DNA of 64,000 nt from a bacterium (GCA_024743255.1 JANSWY010000026.1:1-64000); one strand, 5' to 3'. Positions 27,640 through 36,343 are shown, numbered from the stretch's first letter. Numbers and translations: made by a program. Notes: a model not told the origin generated them from the sequence alone.

Positions 27640-28185
27640 ATGAAAGATTTATTGAACTGGAGAAATATTTTGGCAATATCGCTTGTTGCTATAATTATAA
27701 TTTCAAGGACTATTGAAAGCGTACCAAATGTTAGTGCAACAGCTGCAGTAGCTCTCTTTGCAGGATACTTATTTGGATACAGAAAAGGGATCATGATCAC
27801 TCTTGCGGGGATGCTGATTACAGACTTGTTCTTCAAAGGTTTTTATGATGCTGGAGTAATGATTGCAGTTTATATTGGACTATCAATACCTGCTCTATTA
27901 GCGCAAAAGTCATTTAATTTCACAAAAGCACAGAAAGCTAATCAGATACTGAATGTTGCTTCTAAATCACTAATCGGATCTTTAGCATTTTTTGTCATCT
28001 CAAATTTAGCTGTTTGGTTATTTAGTGGCATGTATGTGCTGGACATCAATGGATTAGCAAATTGCTTCCTCTTGGCTATACCATTTTTCAAGTTGACATG
28101 GTTGGGTGACTTATGCTTCAATGCGTTACTTTTTGGCTCCTATTTTTTAGTAAGCCAAACCTCAAAAAAGCCTTCAATTGCCTAA
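27640..28185 (+). CDS. S-component-like integral membrane protein (DUF6580-type)
   Basis: Five to six hydrophobic helices in about 181 residues (ILAISLVAIIIISRT, VSATAAVALFAGYLFG, GIMITLAGMLITDLFF, AGVMIAVYIGLSIPALLA, IGSLAFFVISNLAVWLF, LTWLGDLCFNALLFGSYFLV). The layout and the motifs NVSATAAVALFAGYLFG and ITDLFFKGFYDAG resemble DUF6580 / ECF-transporter substrate-binding (S) components. No ECF ATPase or T component is next to it. An in-frame ATG at 27622 would overlap the DUF4430 stop; I prefer 27640, which leaves 8 bases. Coupling to a DUF4430 lipoprotein and meaB points to a vitamin, perhaps a corrinoid, as substrate (inference). A terminator follows. Confidence 0.72.
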   Translation: MKDLLNWRNILAISLVAIIIISRTIESVPNVSATAAVALFAGYLFGYRKGIMITLAGMLITDLFFKGFYDAGVMIAVYIGLSIPALLAQKSFNFTKAQKANQILNVASKSLIGSLAFFVISNLAVWLFSGMYVLDINGLANCFLLAIPFFKLTWLGDLCFNALLFGSYFLVSQTSKKPSIA

Positions 28186-28192
28186 AAATAAA

Positions 28193-28219
28193 AAAAAGGT
28201 CCTGCCAAAGGACCTTTTT
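28193..28219. terminator. Bidirectional intrinsic terminator
   Basis: 10-bp stem AAAAAGGTCC / GGACCTTTTT, loop of seven, with flanking A and T runs. It closes meaB-DUF4430-S component and can also serve the convergent DUF547 gene. Confidence 0.92.
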
Positions 28220-28280
28220 CGTTCAACCTAACTGAAGATGAATAATTATCAACCTTTCTTCTTCTAAACAAGATAACAAT

Positions 28281-28991
28281 TTAATTCTGAAAATCATTCA
28301 ATGACCAGTCATATTCATTGTAACGAACACTGACTTGATCTGGTATTTTTGTCACCCGATATTGGTTTAAATAATCCACAACGGTGTTTGAGCCGTCAGT
28401 AAACTCATTTGCATACCATTCAAAAATTTTTGAAATATTTATTTGACTATTTTGGACTTGAACAAAACTGTCATCATTAATCATTTGTTTCGCCTTCTCT
28501 TCTAATTGCTTTTCCAAAATGTCTGGTCTGTATGCTCTTGTCGCAAGAGGTGGACACCCATGAGCTGCACACACTAAAGCAAAGTGAATTCTTGGATCCT
28601 CATATGTTGGAAGTATCAAGCCTTTCTCCAATTCATCCAATGTCATATCCTCTTTGCATACCTCATGTTTGATGTTGTCAAAAAAACCATTGACATCAAA
28701 TGGTGATGAAATTGGATAGAAGACTGTCACTTGTTTTATAACCAGAAGATTGTAAGCATTAATGTGAAAGGCCTTACCGAATTCATAGGTCTTGCCCTCT
28801 GTTGTCATATTGGAGACAATGTCATAAAGCTCATTCAGGTCAGCTGGATCAGCTTGAATAGCAGCATAATTGATTTCGCCGCTGGTCATAAATTTCTCTA
28901 GAAATGCATCCATTTTATCAAAAAACACGTGTTCCTGGGCAAAAACAATAGGGCCGCTAAATAGTAGTATAAATAAAATTCGAGTTCTCAT
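28281..28991 (-). CDS. Exported DUF547 protein
   Basis: Signal peptide (MRTRILFILLFSGPIVFAQ) followed by one DUF547 domain of about 215 residues with the family landmarks HINAYNLLVIKQV (about 88-100) and RIHFALVCAAHGCPPLATRAY (about 150-170; conserved Cys and His). DUF547 is widespread in bacteria and plants and has a papain-like arrangement of conserved residues, but its biochemical activity is not established. The frame extends to 29021; I take the ATG at 28991, which begins the signal peptide. It is a single-gene unit that converges on the S-component gene across a shared terminator. Confidence 0.85.
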   Translation of the reverse strand: MRTRILFILLFSGPIVFAQEHVFFDKMDAFLEKFMTSGEINYAAIQADPADLNELYDIVSNMTTEGKTYEFGKAFHINAYNLLVIKQVTVFYPISSPFDVNGFFDNIKHEVCKEDMTLDELEKGLILPTYEDPRIHFALVCAAHGCPPLATRAYRPDILEKQLEEKAKQMINDDSFVQVQNSQINISKIFEWYANEFTDGSNTVVDYLNQYRVTKIPDQVSVRYNEYDWSLNDFQN

Positions 28992-29134
28992 ATACGCTGG
29001 ATTTAAGTTAACGTAAGCCAAAAGACACTATGTTGTACGTAAGGACTCTTAGAGATGGTTTGTCTTTATTTTGACACTACCAATGAGTATATTAAACGTA
29101 TCATTGTCCAACATTAGTCACATATCACGCTTTA

Positions 29135-30466
29135 ATGGATCATATAGTAATAATCGGAAATGGCATTGCAGGTATCACTACAGCACGACAAATACGCAAA
29201 CATAGCGATCACAAAATCACTGTAATTTCAGGAGAAACCGAGCATTTTTTCTCTCGAACAGCACTCATGTATATATACATGGGTCACATGAAATACGAAA
29301 ACACAAAACCCTACGAAGATTGGTTCTGGACCAAAAACAAAATCGACCTTAAAAAAGCCTGGGTTAAAAAAGTTAACTACTCCAACAAAACCCTTGAATT
29401 TGAGGGTGGGGAGAGTATGCAATATGACAAACTTGTACTTGCTACAGGGTCTAAGTCAAATAAGTTTGGCTGGCCAGGTCAGGACCTGGAGGGAGTAAGA
29501 GGTTTGTATTCCTATCAAGATCTGGAGTATATGGAAAAGCATTCCAAAGATATAGATCGGGCAGTGGTTGTTGGTGGTGGATTGATTGGTGTGGAAATGG
29601 CTGAAATGTTTCACTCCAGAAATATACCTGTTACATTCCTTGTAAGGGAGACCAATTTCTGGAACAATATTTTACCTGAAGAAGAATCCAAATTAATTAA
29701 CAGACATCTCTTCGAACATCATATCGATTTGCGCCTTGCGACAGAGCTTAAAGAAATTGTATCCGATGAGAATGGTAGGGTAAAATCAATCATAACCGGA
29801 ACGGGTGAAGAAATTGCTTGTCAGTTTGTTGGGTTAACTCCAGGGGTAAGTCCAAATGTAGACTTTTTAAAAGAATCAGAACTTAATATTGAAAGAGGAA
29901 TTGTTGTGAACGAATACCTGGAAACAAATATCCCTGATGTTTATGCCGCAGGAGATTGTGCTCAGGTTGCAGAACCCTTATCTCATAGAAGGGCCATTGA
30001 AGCAGTTTGGTATGTGGGCAGAATGATGGGAGAAGCTCTGGGCAAAACTCTTTCTGGCCAAAAGACAGCTTATAAACCTGGAATTTGGTTCAACTCAGCG
30101 AAGTTTTTTGACATTGAATACCAGACTTACGGTTTGGTGGGAAACAAACTTCAGGATAATGAAGGACAATTCTACTGGGAAGCTGAAGATGGTAAGAAAT
30201 GTGTAAAAATCGTTTTTGATCAGGCTTCAAAGAAGGTTATTGGAGTAAACACATTTGGCATTAGAATGCGTCACGAAGTTTGGGATAAATGGCTAAAAGA
30301 AGGAAAAACACTTAACCATGTTATTGCCAATCTCGATGAAGCTAATTTTGATCCTGAATTCTTCAAAAGGTATGACCCTGAAATCCAGAAAGCATACAAT
30401 GGTCAATTCCCCGACGAACAGGTAAGCGTAAGAAGTCGTTCACTGTTGGAGCGAATATTTTCATAA
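29135..30466 (+). CDS. FAD/NAD(P)-dependent oxidoreductase (NirB N-domain / rubredoxin reductase-like)
   Basis: Class I pyridine nucleotide-disulfide-type flavoprotein. The FAD-binding GNGIAGITTARQI is at residues 8-20, the NAD(P)-binding VVGGGLIGVEMAE is near 148, and the second FAD motif VYAAGDCAQ is near 269. There is no redox-active CxxxxC pair and no BFD or ferredoxin domain, so it probably passes electrons to a separate carrier. The next gene, 32 bases downstream, is a polytopic membrane protein with two [4Fe-4S] motifs, so the pair likely forms a soluble-to-membrane electron route. The substrate is unknown. The length of 443 fits the family. Confidence 0.87.
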   Translation: MDHIVIIGNGIAGITTARQIRKHSDHKITVISGETEHFFSRTALMYIYMGHMKYENTKPYEDWFWTKNKIDLKKAWVKKVNYSNKTLEFEGGESMQYDKLVLATGSKSNKFGWPGQDLEGVRGLYSYQDLEYMEKHSKDIDRAVVVGGGLIGVEMAEMFHSRNIPVTFLVRETNFWNNILPEEESKLINRHLFEHHIDLRLATELKEIVSDENGRVKSIITGTGEEIACQFVGLTPGVSPNVDFLKESELNIERGIVVNEYLETNIPDVYAAGDCAQVAEPLSHRRAIEAVWYVGRMMGEALGKTLSGQKTAYKPGIWFNSAKFFDIEYQTYGLVGNKLQDNEGQFYWEAEDGKKCVKIVFDQASKKVIGVNTFGIRMRHEVWDKWLKEGKTLNHVIANLDEANFDPEFFKRYDPEIQKAYNGQFPDEQVSVRSRSLLERIFS

Positions 30467-30498
30467 TTAGAACACAATCAAATAGACATCATATATAC

Positions 30499-32250
30499 AT
30501 GAAACTTGTAAGAACATCAGGACTTATCATCTTCCTACTTTCATTTGGTTTATTCCTTGGGCTATTTTTTATGTCAGAGTATAAACTCACAGAAGAAATA
30601 TTTGCCAGCAAGGTAAAACCGAATCATCAGGAGCTTTTAAAGCCTGAAATGAGTAAAATGTTTGATAAAAGCTATTCCCTCAGCATTCCATTTGTAAACC
30701 AAATCAATGCGGCTGTAGACAATGTGAATGGCCAACTAAGAGCTGAACAAAAATGGAATGACATTATCTGGGATGATTATTCAGGGTCTTTGACTAAAGC
30801 ATCTGCAGGAGGTTTGATAGTGGATAGCACCTGGTTATTATTTGTGTTGGTGTTCATTGGAGGTACAATAGGAGCTCTTATGTTTATCCTGCCTCAAGTA
30901 CAACTAGCAGGACCAGCAGGAATTAAACACAATGGAATTTTCTTCAATGCTCTCAATAACAGAGGTTGGGTTGGTATAAGTGCAGGAACTCTCCTGGTAG
31001 TATTCTATATCCTGATCTATTTCTATGACGCCTACATGATGAACTGGATCATATTGGTTGAACCGCTGAAAAAGTTAATCAACCCTGCCGGTGAAAGCAG
31101 CCAATGGTTTCTGTACGGTTTTCTATACACATTTGCTGTGGTGGTAATGGGTATTAGAATGTTGGTGAAATACAGACATAGTAAATACCAAATGGTGAGA
31201 ACTGCTTCTGTTATGTTTTTTCAATTGGCGTTTGCATTCCTAATTCCTGAAATATTGGTTCGCTTAAATCAACCATATTTTGACTTCAAAAACATGTGGC
31301 CACTGGATTATGACTTCTTTGATGCATGGCACATTGATATGTTAACCAAAAGTGGAGGTATTGGAATATTCATGTTTGCCTGGGGAATTACCCTGTTTGT
31401 TGTAGGAGTGCCAACATTTGTATTCTTCTTCGGAAAAAGATGGTATTGTAGCTGGGTTTGTGGATGTGGTGGACTAGCCGAAACTGCTGGTGATCCATTC
31501 AGACAACTTTCTGACAAATCTACTGAGGCATGGCAAATAGAGAGATTCCTGATTCATGGAGTGTTTGTGTTTGGAGTGATCATGACCGGACTGGTACTTT
31601 ACAATTTCTTTGGAGGAGATTTCGGGTTCTCTTTAAACAAATGGATTATCGTGTCTGTGGTTGTTGCTACTGCTGTGGGATTATCATTGTGGCATATGAA
31701 AAAATATCCAGATATGGGCAGCAAGAAAGTAATGACTGTAGCTGGTTCAATTGCTGGATTTGTTGTGTTAGCAGTTGTTTTCAGTGAAGTATCGGTATTT
31801 AAAAAATACATTCCAGTTGATGGTAGCAATTTCAACTTCTACAGCTACGATGTAAGAACTGTTTATGGGTTCATGATTGGATCTCTATTTTCAGGTGTAA
31901 TTGGAACAGGATTCTACCCCTTCATGGGTAACAGAGTTTGGTGCCGATTTGGATGTCCTTTGGCAGCATATCTGGGGTTTGTGCAGAGATTTAAATCGAA
32001 ATTCAGAATTACTACAAATGGTGGTCAATGTATCTCTTGCGGAAATTGCTCTACTTATTGTGAAATGGGAATTGATGTGAGATGGTATGCTCAAAGAGGA
32101 CAAAACATAGTTAGATCCAGCTGTGTTGGTTGTGGAGTATGCTCAGCAGTTTGCCCAAGAGGGGTACTTAATCTGGAAAACGGTGATGAAAGCACAAGAT
32201 TCACTGATCCGATTTTGATTGGAAACGACAGCATCAAAGTAACAGAATAA
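30499..32250 (+). CDS. Polytopic membrane protein with ferredoxin-like 4Fe-4S centres (NapH/NosR/CcoG-like)
   Basis: 583 residues. There is a first helix at about 8-26, a periplasmic segment to about 105, and then about seven further helices. Two cysteine pairs in membrane loops (WYCSWVCGCGG near 315 and VWCRFGCP near 480) are of the type seen in NapH/NosR/RdxA proteins. Two ferredoxin motifs lie near the C-terminus (CISCGNCSTYC about 510 and CVGCGVCSAVCP about 540). This is the build of a quinol- or flavoprotein-linked electron conduit. It is paired with the upstream FAD protein. It is longer than NapH and lacks the NosR FMN domain, so the exact subfamily is uncertain. Confidence 0.85.
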   Translation: MKLVRTSGLIIFLLSFGLFLGLFFMSEYKLTEEIFASKVKPNHQELLKPEMSKMFDKSYSLSIPFVNQINAAVDNVNGQLRAEQKWNDIIWDDYSGSLTKASAGGLIVDSTWLLFVLVFIGGTIGALMFILPQVQLAGPAGIKHNGIFFNALNNRGWVGISAGTLLVVFYILIYFYDAYMMNWIILVEPLKKLINPAGESSQWFLYGFLYTFAVVVMGIRMLVKYRHSKYQMVRTASVMFFQLAFAFLIPEILVRLNQPYFDFKNMWPLDYDFFDAWHIDMLTKSGGIGIFMFAWGITLFVVGVPTFVFFFGKRWYCSWVCGCGGLAETAGDPFRQLSDKSTEAWQIERFLIHGVFVFGVIMTGLVLYNFFGGDFGFSLNKWIIVSVVVATAVGLSLWHMKKYPDMGSKKVMTVAGSIAGFVVLAVVFSEVSVFKKYIPVDGSNFNFYSYDVRTVYGFMIGSLFSGVIGTGFYPFMGNRVWCRFGCPLAAYLGFVQRFKSKFRITTNGGQCISCGNCSTYCEMGIDVRWYAQRGQNIVRSSCVGCGVCSAVCPRGVLNLENGDESTRFTDPILIGNDSIKVTE

Positions 32251-32350
32251 TATATTTCAAAAATTCTTCGTTTGTTTGTGTAGTCACTTGGGCGAATTGC
32301 TCAAGAATGATAAAGTTTTTTATATATTGATCTAAACAAACCAAATTAAG

Positions 32351-32962
32351 ATGAAAAAACTATTAACTGTGATGCTTGTAGTGGGGTCACTACTGATGAC
32401 TAGTGAGACATTCGCACAAGCTGGTTTTCGATTAGGAGTTAAAGGGGGGCTTAATTTTGCCAGCCTTCAAACAGATGTGAGCACTGACGGGTCAACAGGA
32501 TATCACGCTGGTGCGTTTGCTACAATCAAGATAACCAAGTTCGCTATACAGCCAGAAATTTTATACAGTACGCAAACAAATGAATTGAATTTTGCTCAGG
32601 TTCAGGAATTAAGAACAAGTTATGTTAATATTCCTGTGATGGTTAAGTTTTATCTTATCCAAGGAATTAACCTTCAGGCAGGACCTCAGTTTGGATTTAC
32701 TACTTTATCAGAAGTAAAAAACCTTTCAACAGACAATACAGAAGATTTGAAAGATGAATTGAGTGGATCAGATGTAAGCCTTGCTTTTGGTGCTGGAGTT
32801 GACCTTCCTTTTGGACTTAGCGTTACTGCCAGATACAATTTGGGTCTTTCTGATATAGCGGCTGATTACGATATTGTTGACATTGGAGCAGCTTCTGATG
32901 AGCAATTAAAAAATCAGGTGTTTCAGGTTTCTGTTGGATATGCCTTCATAAAAACTGACTGA
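32351..32962 (+). CDS. Outer-membrane beta-barrel (porin-like, PorT/OMP_b-brl family)
   Basis: Signal peptide ending ETFAQ (about residue 23), then GFRLGVKGGLNFASLQ, the typical first strand of Bacteroidota 'outer membrane beta-barrel' proteins. Alternating polar/aromatic strands run to a C-terminal VFQVSVGYAFIK strand. About 180 mature residues suit an eight-stranded barrel. Specific function is unknown; such proteins are numerous and rarely characterised. It is a single gene with a probable terminator downstream. Confidence 0.82.
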   Translation: MKKLLTVMLVVGSLLMTSETFAQAGFRLGVKGGLNFASLQTDVSTDGSTGYHAGAFATIKITKFAIQPEILYSTQTNELNFAQVQELRTSYVNIPVMVKFYLIQGINLQAGPQFGFTTLSEVKNLSTDNTEDLKDELSGSDVSLAFGAGVDLPFGLSVTARYNLGLSDIAADYDIVDIGAASDEQLKNQVFQVSVGYAFIKTD

Positions 32963-32971
32963 TAAAAAATG

Positions 32972-32998
32972 AAGCTGCTCAATTTTTTGGGCAGCTTT
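32972..32998 (+). terminator. Probable terminator after the beta-barrel gene
   Basis: 11-bp stem AAGCTGCTCAA / TTGGGCAGCTT (one G.U pair), loop TTTT. The T tract after it is short (TTT), so efficiency is uncertain. Confidence 0.6.
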
Positions 32999-33109
32999 AC
33001 CTTCATTCTGAATCCTCTGTTTTCCTTAAAACTCTCTACATTTTTCAAAGTCTGGGAAATTCTTCCTAATTTCAGTACTAATTGGAACTTAAAATATACG
33101 TGATCAATC

Positions 33110-33796
33110 ATGGATAATGAACCGCAAAATGGGTTATGGTACCTACTGATGCTTATCTTATTTTTTGTAGGCCTTTATGGAATTGGAAGTATGCTTGGAC
33201 CACAAGACGAGAGCATTTTTGATCTTGAAACTTCCGGTAACAGCCATTCTAAAATGACCATTGAGAAAAGTAATGATCAAATTAAAAAGCAAATGGAGAA
33301 GGAAGAAGCTAATATGGGCATGGGTACTCTTTCAAATGCTTTAGAAACAGAACTTGATAGCCTAGGTCAACCAGTGGAGTATGATACAACTACTCTGGAA
33401 ACACCAGAAAAAAAAAGCCCTGACGATTCCGTCCAATTAAGATCAGACGTAGTAGTTCGTTATTATAAAAAGCCTCTGGACGAGCAGAAAGTGCTCAGTT
33501 TAACGGATTTAGGCTTTTATGTTCATGAAAGACCAACTAGCAAAGACCTTATGAAATTTTCGAGCAACGCTATCTATTATGGTGACTCTGTTCGGAGAGA
33601 GGATATTATTACGATCGCAAACCATCTTAAAAGTCAGGGGATTGAATTGAAGCTGATAGAGCATTCCAGATATGGTGATGGTTGGAAGTCTCATAGTATA
33701 GAAATTGGAGTGGATTCTACTTTTATTGATGAACCAACATTAACAGAAGAACAAATCGCCAAAATTGTAAATGAAAATCCTTACATCAAGGACTAA
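33110..33796 (+). CDS. Single-pass membrane protein of unknown function
   Basis: No family recognised. Residues 9-28 (LWYLLMLILFFVGLYGIGSM) form one membrane helix. A charged, low-complexity linker follows to about residue 110. A compact alpha/beta domain of about 100 residues ends the protein (SDVVVRYYKKPLDEQKVLSLTDLGFYV..., GIELKLIEHSRYG). The C-terminal strand-helix pattern resembles small SPOR/LytR_C-like modules, but I see no diagnostic motif. The stop overlaps the next, convergent gene by 4 bases. Confidence 0.65.
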   Translation: MDNEPQNGLWYLLMLILFFVGLYGIGSMLGPQDESIFDLETSGNSHSKMTIEKSNDQIKKQMEKEEANMGMGTLSNALETELDSLGQPVEYDTTTLETPEKKSPDDSVQLRSDVVVRYYKKPLDEQKVLSLTDLGFYVHERPTSKDLMKFSSNAIYYGDSVRREDIITIANHLKSQGIELKLIEHSRYGDGWKSHSIEIGVDSTFIDEPTLTEEQIAKIVNENPYIKD

Positions 33797-34749
33797 ACCA
33801 ACTTGTGAAGTTCCTCGGTTATCTCCCACAATTCCTCTACTGGGATTGGCCGCTCGCCTAAAGCCGCCAAGTTGGCCGGAAACCTCCTTACAATTAAAGC
33901 AGCACCATCAGTCACCTGCAATGACCTGAATTCAAACCTCTCCATTACAGCATTCAAAATATTCAAAAACTTTACCTGATCCGGACTTAAAGCTGTCCCT
34001 CCCACTACCTTCTCAAACTGACTCATTTTTTTAATCAAAAGATCTGGCAATTCGACTGGAAACAACCAATATGCATGTCTATAAGTAACATGGATATGAT
34101 GCTTATCCTGGCCCGAAGTTCTTGAATGTTCATCATAATAGTGGGCGCCAAAATGCAGCTTCCCATCTTTTGTAGTCATCATTACAGGAAAATATTCTCG
34201 ATAAGACTCTCCTGGATCAACTGCGTGAAATTTGTGCTTCAGTGTTTCTGTTGCCTTTACAATTTCAATCACCTTTACATCTCTGTTTTGAACAGAATTC
34301 GGAACATTCCTGAAATTTTTCACAATTTGTTGATCTGCTTTATTACGTGATATTTTACCCCACCACAACCAGTAGAACATAAACAATAAACCATTCACTA
34401 ACACCACCCCAAACAGCGACTCTGGATTAAAGTATTTTGGTTCCGTGTATGCAAAAGATTTGAACAACTCAGGAATCAATGCCACAACAAACATTTCGAA
34501 TGCCATGAAACAAATTGACAAGTAAATCCTTAATCTGAATCGTTGGTTTTTAGCAGCATTTTGACTCCATCTATCCAAAAACATCACGAGTGGATATGAC
34601 AGAAAAATAGGTACAAGCCAAACAGAAGATGTATCCACCCTGTCATTATCAAGAAGCTGAACCAGTACAATAGCCACATACACCAATGCAGTAATGACTT
34701 TTAGAATGATCACCAGGATCTTGAAGAACTTTTGGAAGAAACTTTTCAT
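33793..34749 (-). CDS. Multi-pass membrane protein of unknown function
   Basis: No family recognised. The N-terminal 140 residues contain four hydrophobic helices (about 8-30, 40-60, 75-95, 113-130). The C-terminal 180 residues are a soluble mixed alpha/beta domain, probably cytoplasmic, with the segment VMMTTKDGKLHFGAHYYDEHSRTSGQ in its middle. There is no signal peptide. Convergent overlap with the preceding gene leaves no room for a terminator between them. The codon pattern and frame are clean, so it is a real gene, but nothing indicates a role. Confidence 0.65.
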   Translation of the reverse strand: MKSFFQKFFKILVIILKVITALVYVAIVLVQLLDNDRVDTSSVWLVPIFLSYPLVMFLDRWSQNAAKNQRFRLRIYLSICFMAFEMFVVALIPELFKSFAYTEPKYFNPESLFGVVLVNGLLFMFYWLWWGKISRNKADQQIVKNFRNVPNSVQNRDVKVIEIVKATETLKHKFHAVDPGESYREYFPVMMTTKDGKLHFGAHYYDEHSRTSGQDKHHIHVTYRHAYWLFPVELPDLLIKKMSQFEKVVGGTALSPDQVKFLNILNAVMERFEFRSLQVTDGAALIVRRFPANLAALGERPIPVEELWEITEELHKLV

Positions 34750-34904
34750 AGAGGGTTTGGATTTGCTGTAATGTAATGGGAGTTCCCAGAATTAATCCAA
34801 ATGAACAGGGTGAACAGCCAAATAAATGAAGTGAATCAATGCATCATCCATGTCGCCAACTTTTCTGCTTTTACTTTATTGATAGATTAGTAGATTTGGA
34901 AATT

Positions 34905-35390
34905 ATGAGACAAATCCTCTTGCCTATTCCAATAGCAGTGGTGGTGGCTGCCATTTTCAACTATGGAAACCCAAACTGGGACGCTACGTTTCTTGCCAAT
35001 CTCTTTGCAAGCTACATAGGCTTTGTTTTTGTAATTCCTTTAGCTCAGGAAATTAGAGAAAACTTAATTTTTTCCAAAAAAGCTATTGTCACAAAAGGCA
35101 AAATAATTGAAGTAAGTAAGTTCAATGAAGATCCTGGTGACAGCTCATATATTTATTATGTGGAGTTTGTCGATCAAAACAAAAATCCTATCCAATTCCA
35201 AGACCCGGTAATCACAGACCTATTCTTACAGGTTAATGATACAGTTACAGTCGAATATGATCCAGATGATAGTAATAATGCCAAAATAAAAAATGGCTCT
35301 CTGAATTTCGGAATTAATTACCTCTTAATATTCCTAATAGCATCAGCTCTGATTGCGGTAAACTTAATCATAACAAAATCATTGAGTTAA
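34905..35390 (+). CDS. DUF3592-like membrane protein
   Basis: About 161 residues with two N-terminal hydrophobic helices (about 3-20 and 29-47), a beta-rich middle domain (about 60-130: VTKGKIIEVSKF, YYVEFVDQNKNPIQF, VNDTVTVEYDPDDSNNAKI), and one C-terminal helix (about 137-155). The segment GKIIEVS...Y.VEF.D..G ...V.V.YDP is the DUF3592 pattern; function is unknown. The frame extends up to 34839, but the ATG at 34905 starts the first helix, and TAGATTTG (34891-34898), a TAnnTTTG promoter match, lies right before it. Confidence 0.65.
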   Translation: MRQILLPIPIAVVVAAIFNYGNPNWDATFLANLFASYIGFVFVIPLAQEIRENLIFSKKAIVTKGKIIEVSKFNEDPGDSSYIYYVEFVDQNKNPIQFQDPVITDLFLQVNDTVTVEYDPDDSNNAKIKNGSLNFGINYLLIFLIASALIAVNLIITKSLS

Positions 35391-35398
35391 CAGGCCTG

Positions 35399-35416
35399 TA
35401 AACCAACGCTGGTTTA
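35399..35416. terminator. Short hairpin after the DUF3592-like gene
   Basis: Perfect 7-bp stem TAAACCA / TGGTTTA with tetraloop ACGC. A T run follows only 11 bases later, so termination is uncertain. Confidence 0.35.
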
Positions 35417-35463
35417 TCAATGAAGTTTTTCATAGACTTAACCTTGGTTAAAATTGACAGTAA

Positions 35464-35961
35464 TCAATATCTATGCTCCCTTAAGAATGCCTGAAATAGT
35501 TCTTCACCCAATAGCTTTTTTAATCTCCCTTTCATTATATCATCCATATAAGAATCCGCTTGCTCCAGGTATATCACTATTTGGTTATTGAAACTAAATT
35601 TACCTTCCCTCTTTAGTTCAAGCAATGCTTGCGTCATGATATCTAAAATATTGTCTTTGAAGTTTTCTGGGTCAATACGTATTTCCTTTGGTTGCACTTT
35701 TTTGTACAAAAGATCATTTATTGAGTCAACATGATCATTCTCGTCCCCAATCTCCTTCAACCATTCAGGCATACTCCATCTGTCCGCTGGCAATTGGCCT
35801 GCTGAATTATCCTTTGTATTATATACCAAACTAATTGTTGAGATATCCTGATTAGTAAAAATCCCAAATGAACAAAGCTTCTCAAGGTTATCACCGTCTA
35901 TCTCATCTATTACTTCTGAAATACAATTTTTAAGTTCCAGCAAAAACTCCTCTCTATTCAT
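35464..35961 (-). CDS. DUF4303-like protein of unknown function
   Basis: 165 residues, acidic, no signal or membrane segment. The pattern (FLLELKNCISEVI, LCSFGIFTNQDISTISLVYNT, MPEWLKE, DIMTQALLELKREGKF, IVIYLEQAD) resembles DUF4303, a family often found among immunity proteins of polymorphic toxins. No toxin gene lies nearby, so an immunity role is speculative. It is a single gene on the minus strand, downstream of tRNA-Arg. Confidence 0.55.
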   Translation of the reverse strand: MNREEFLLELKNCISEVIDEIDGDNLEKLCSFGIFTNQDISTISLVYNTKDNSAGQLPADRWSMPEWLKEIGDENDHVDSINDLLYKKVQPKEIRIDPENFKDNILDIMTQALLELKREGKFSFNNQIVIYLEQADSYMDDIMKGRLKKLLGEELFQAFLREHRY

Positions 35962-36063
35962 ATTTGGATTACTTGGTTAAGGTTTGAACCTGGCCCTTGC
36001 TTAAGTTTGAAACTTAAGCCTACAAAAAACCAGTAGTTTGCAGCTTCCGAAAAACCAGATAAC

Positions 36064-36090
36064 AAAAAAGGACCAGCAAAAAGCTGATCC
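36064..36090 (-). terminator. Terminator of the tRNA-Arg transcript
   Basis: 8-bp stem GGATCAGC / GCTGGTCC on the minus strand (one G.U), A5/T5 loop, followed by a U tract (plus-strand A run 36064-36069). It begins 5 bases after the tRNA 3' end. Confidence 0.85.
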
Positions 36091-36095
36091 TTCAG

Positions 36096-36169
36096 TGACC
36101 TCCACAGGATTCAAACCTGTAACCTCTTGAGCCGTAATCAAGTGCTCTATTCAGTTGAGCTAGGAGGCC
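36096..36169 (-). tRNA. tRNA-Arg (anticodon ACG)
   Basis: Minus-strand cloverleaf of 74 bases: acceptor stem GGCCTCC / GGAGGTC (one G.U), D arm GCTC...GAGC, anticodon stem CTTGA / TCAAG around loop TTACGGC (anticodon ACG, reading CGN Arg), T arm ACAGG / CCTGT with loop TTTGAAT, and discriminator A. The 3' CCA is not encoded. An intrinsic terminator follows at once. Confidence 0.95.
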
Positions 36170-36307
36170 ATTTTTTTTACAATATTTGATGCAACTCTCA
36201 GTTGAATTAATGCATTAATAAACCGAGGATTGCACAAAGAAGTGCAAATCTATAAATATTGACATTCTAAAAAAAGAATAATTTTTCTAGGCATTGATAA
36301 ATTGGTA

Positions 36308-36315
36308 TATCTTTG
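36308..36315 (+). promoter_or_regulatory. Putative -7 promoter element of the beta-barrel gene at 36344
   Basis: TATCTTTG matches TAnnTTTG. A start of transcription near 36321 would give a leader of about 22 bases. No clear -33 TTG at the ideal distance. Confidence 0.45.
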
Positions 36316-36343
36316 CCTCCTTAAAATTTTGAAATCATTGAAC

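Noticed and set aside
36096-36169. tRNA-Arg as an integration site
   Set aside because: No integrase gene and no direct repeat of the tRNA 3' end were seen within the window.
36302-36343. TTG start for the beta-barrel gene at 36344
   Set aside because: It precedes the TAnnTTTG element at 36308, so it would not be transcribed from that promoter.
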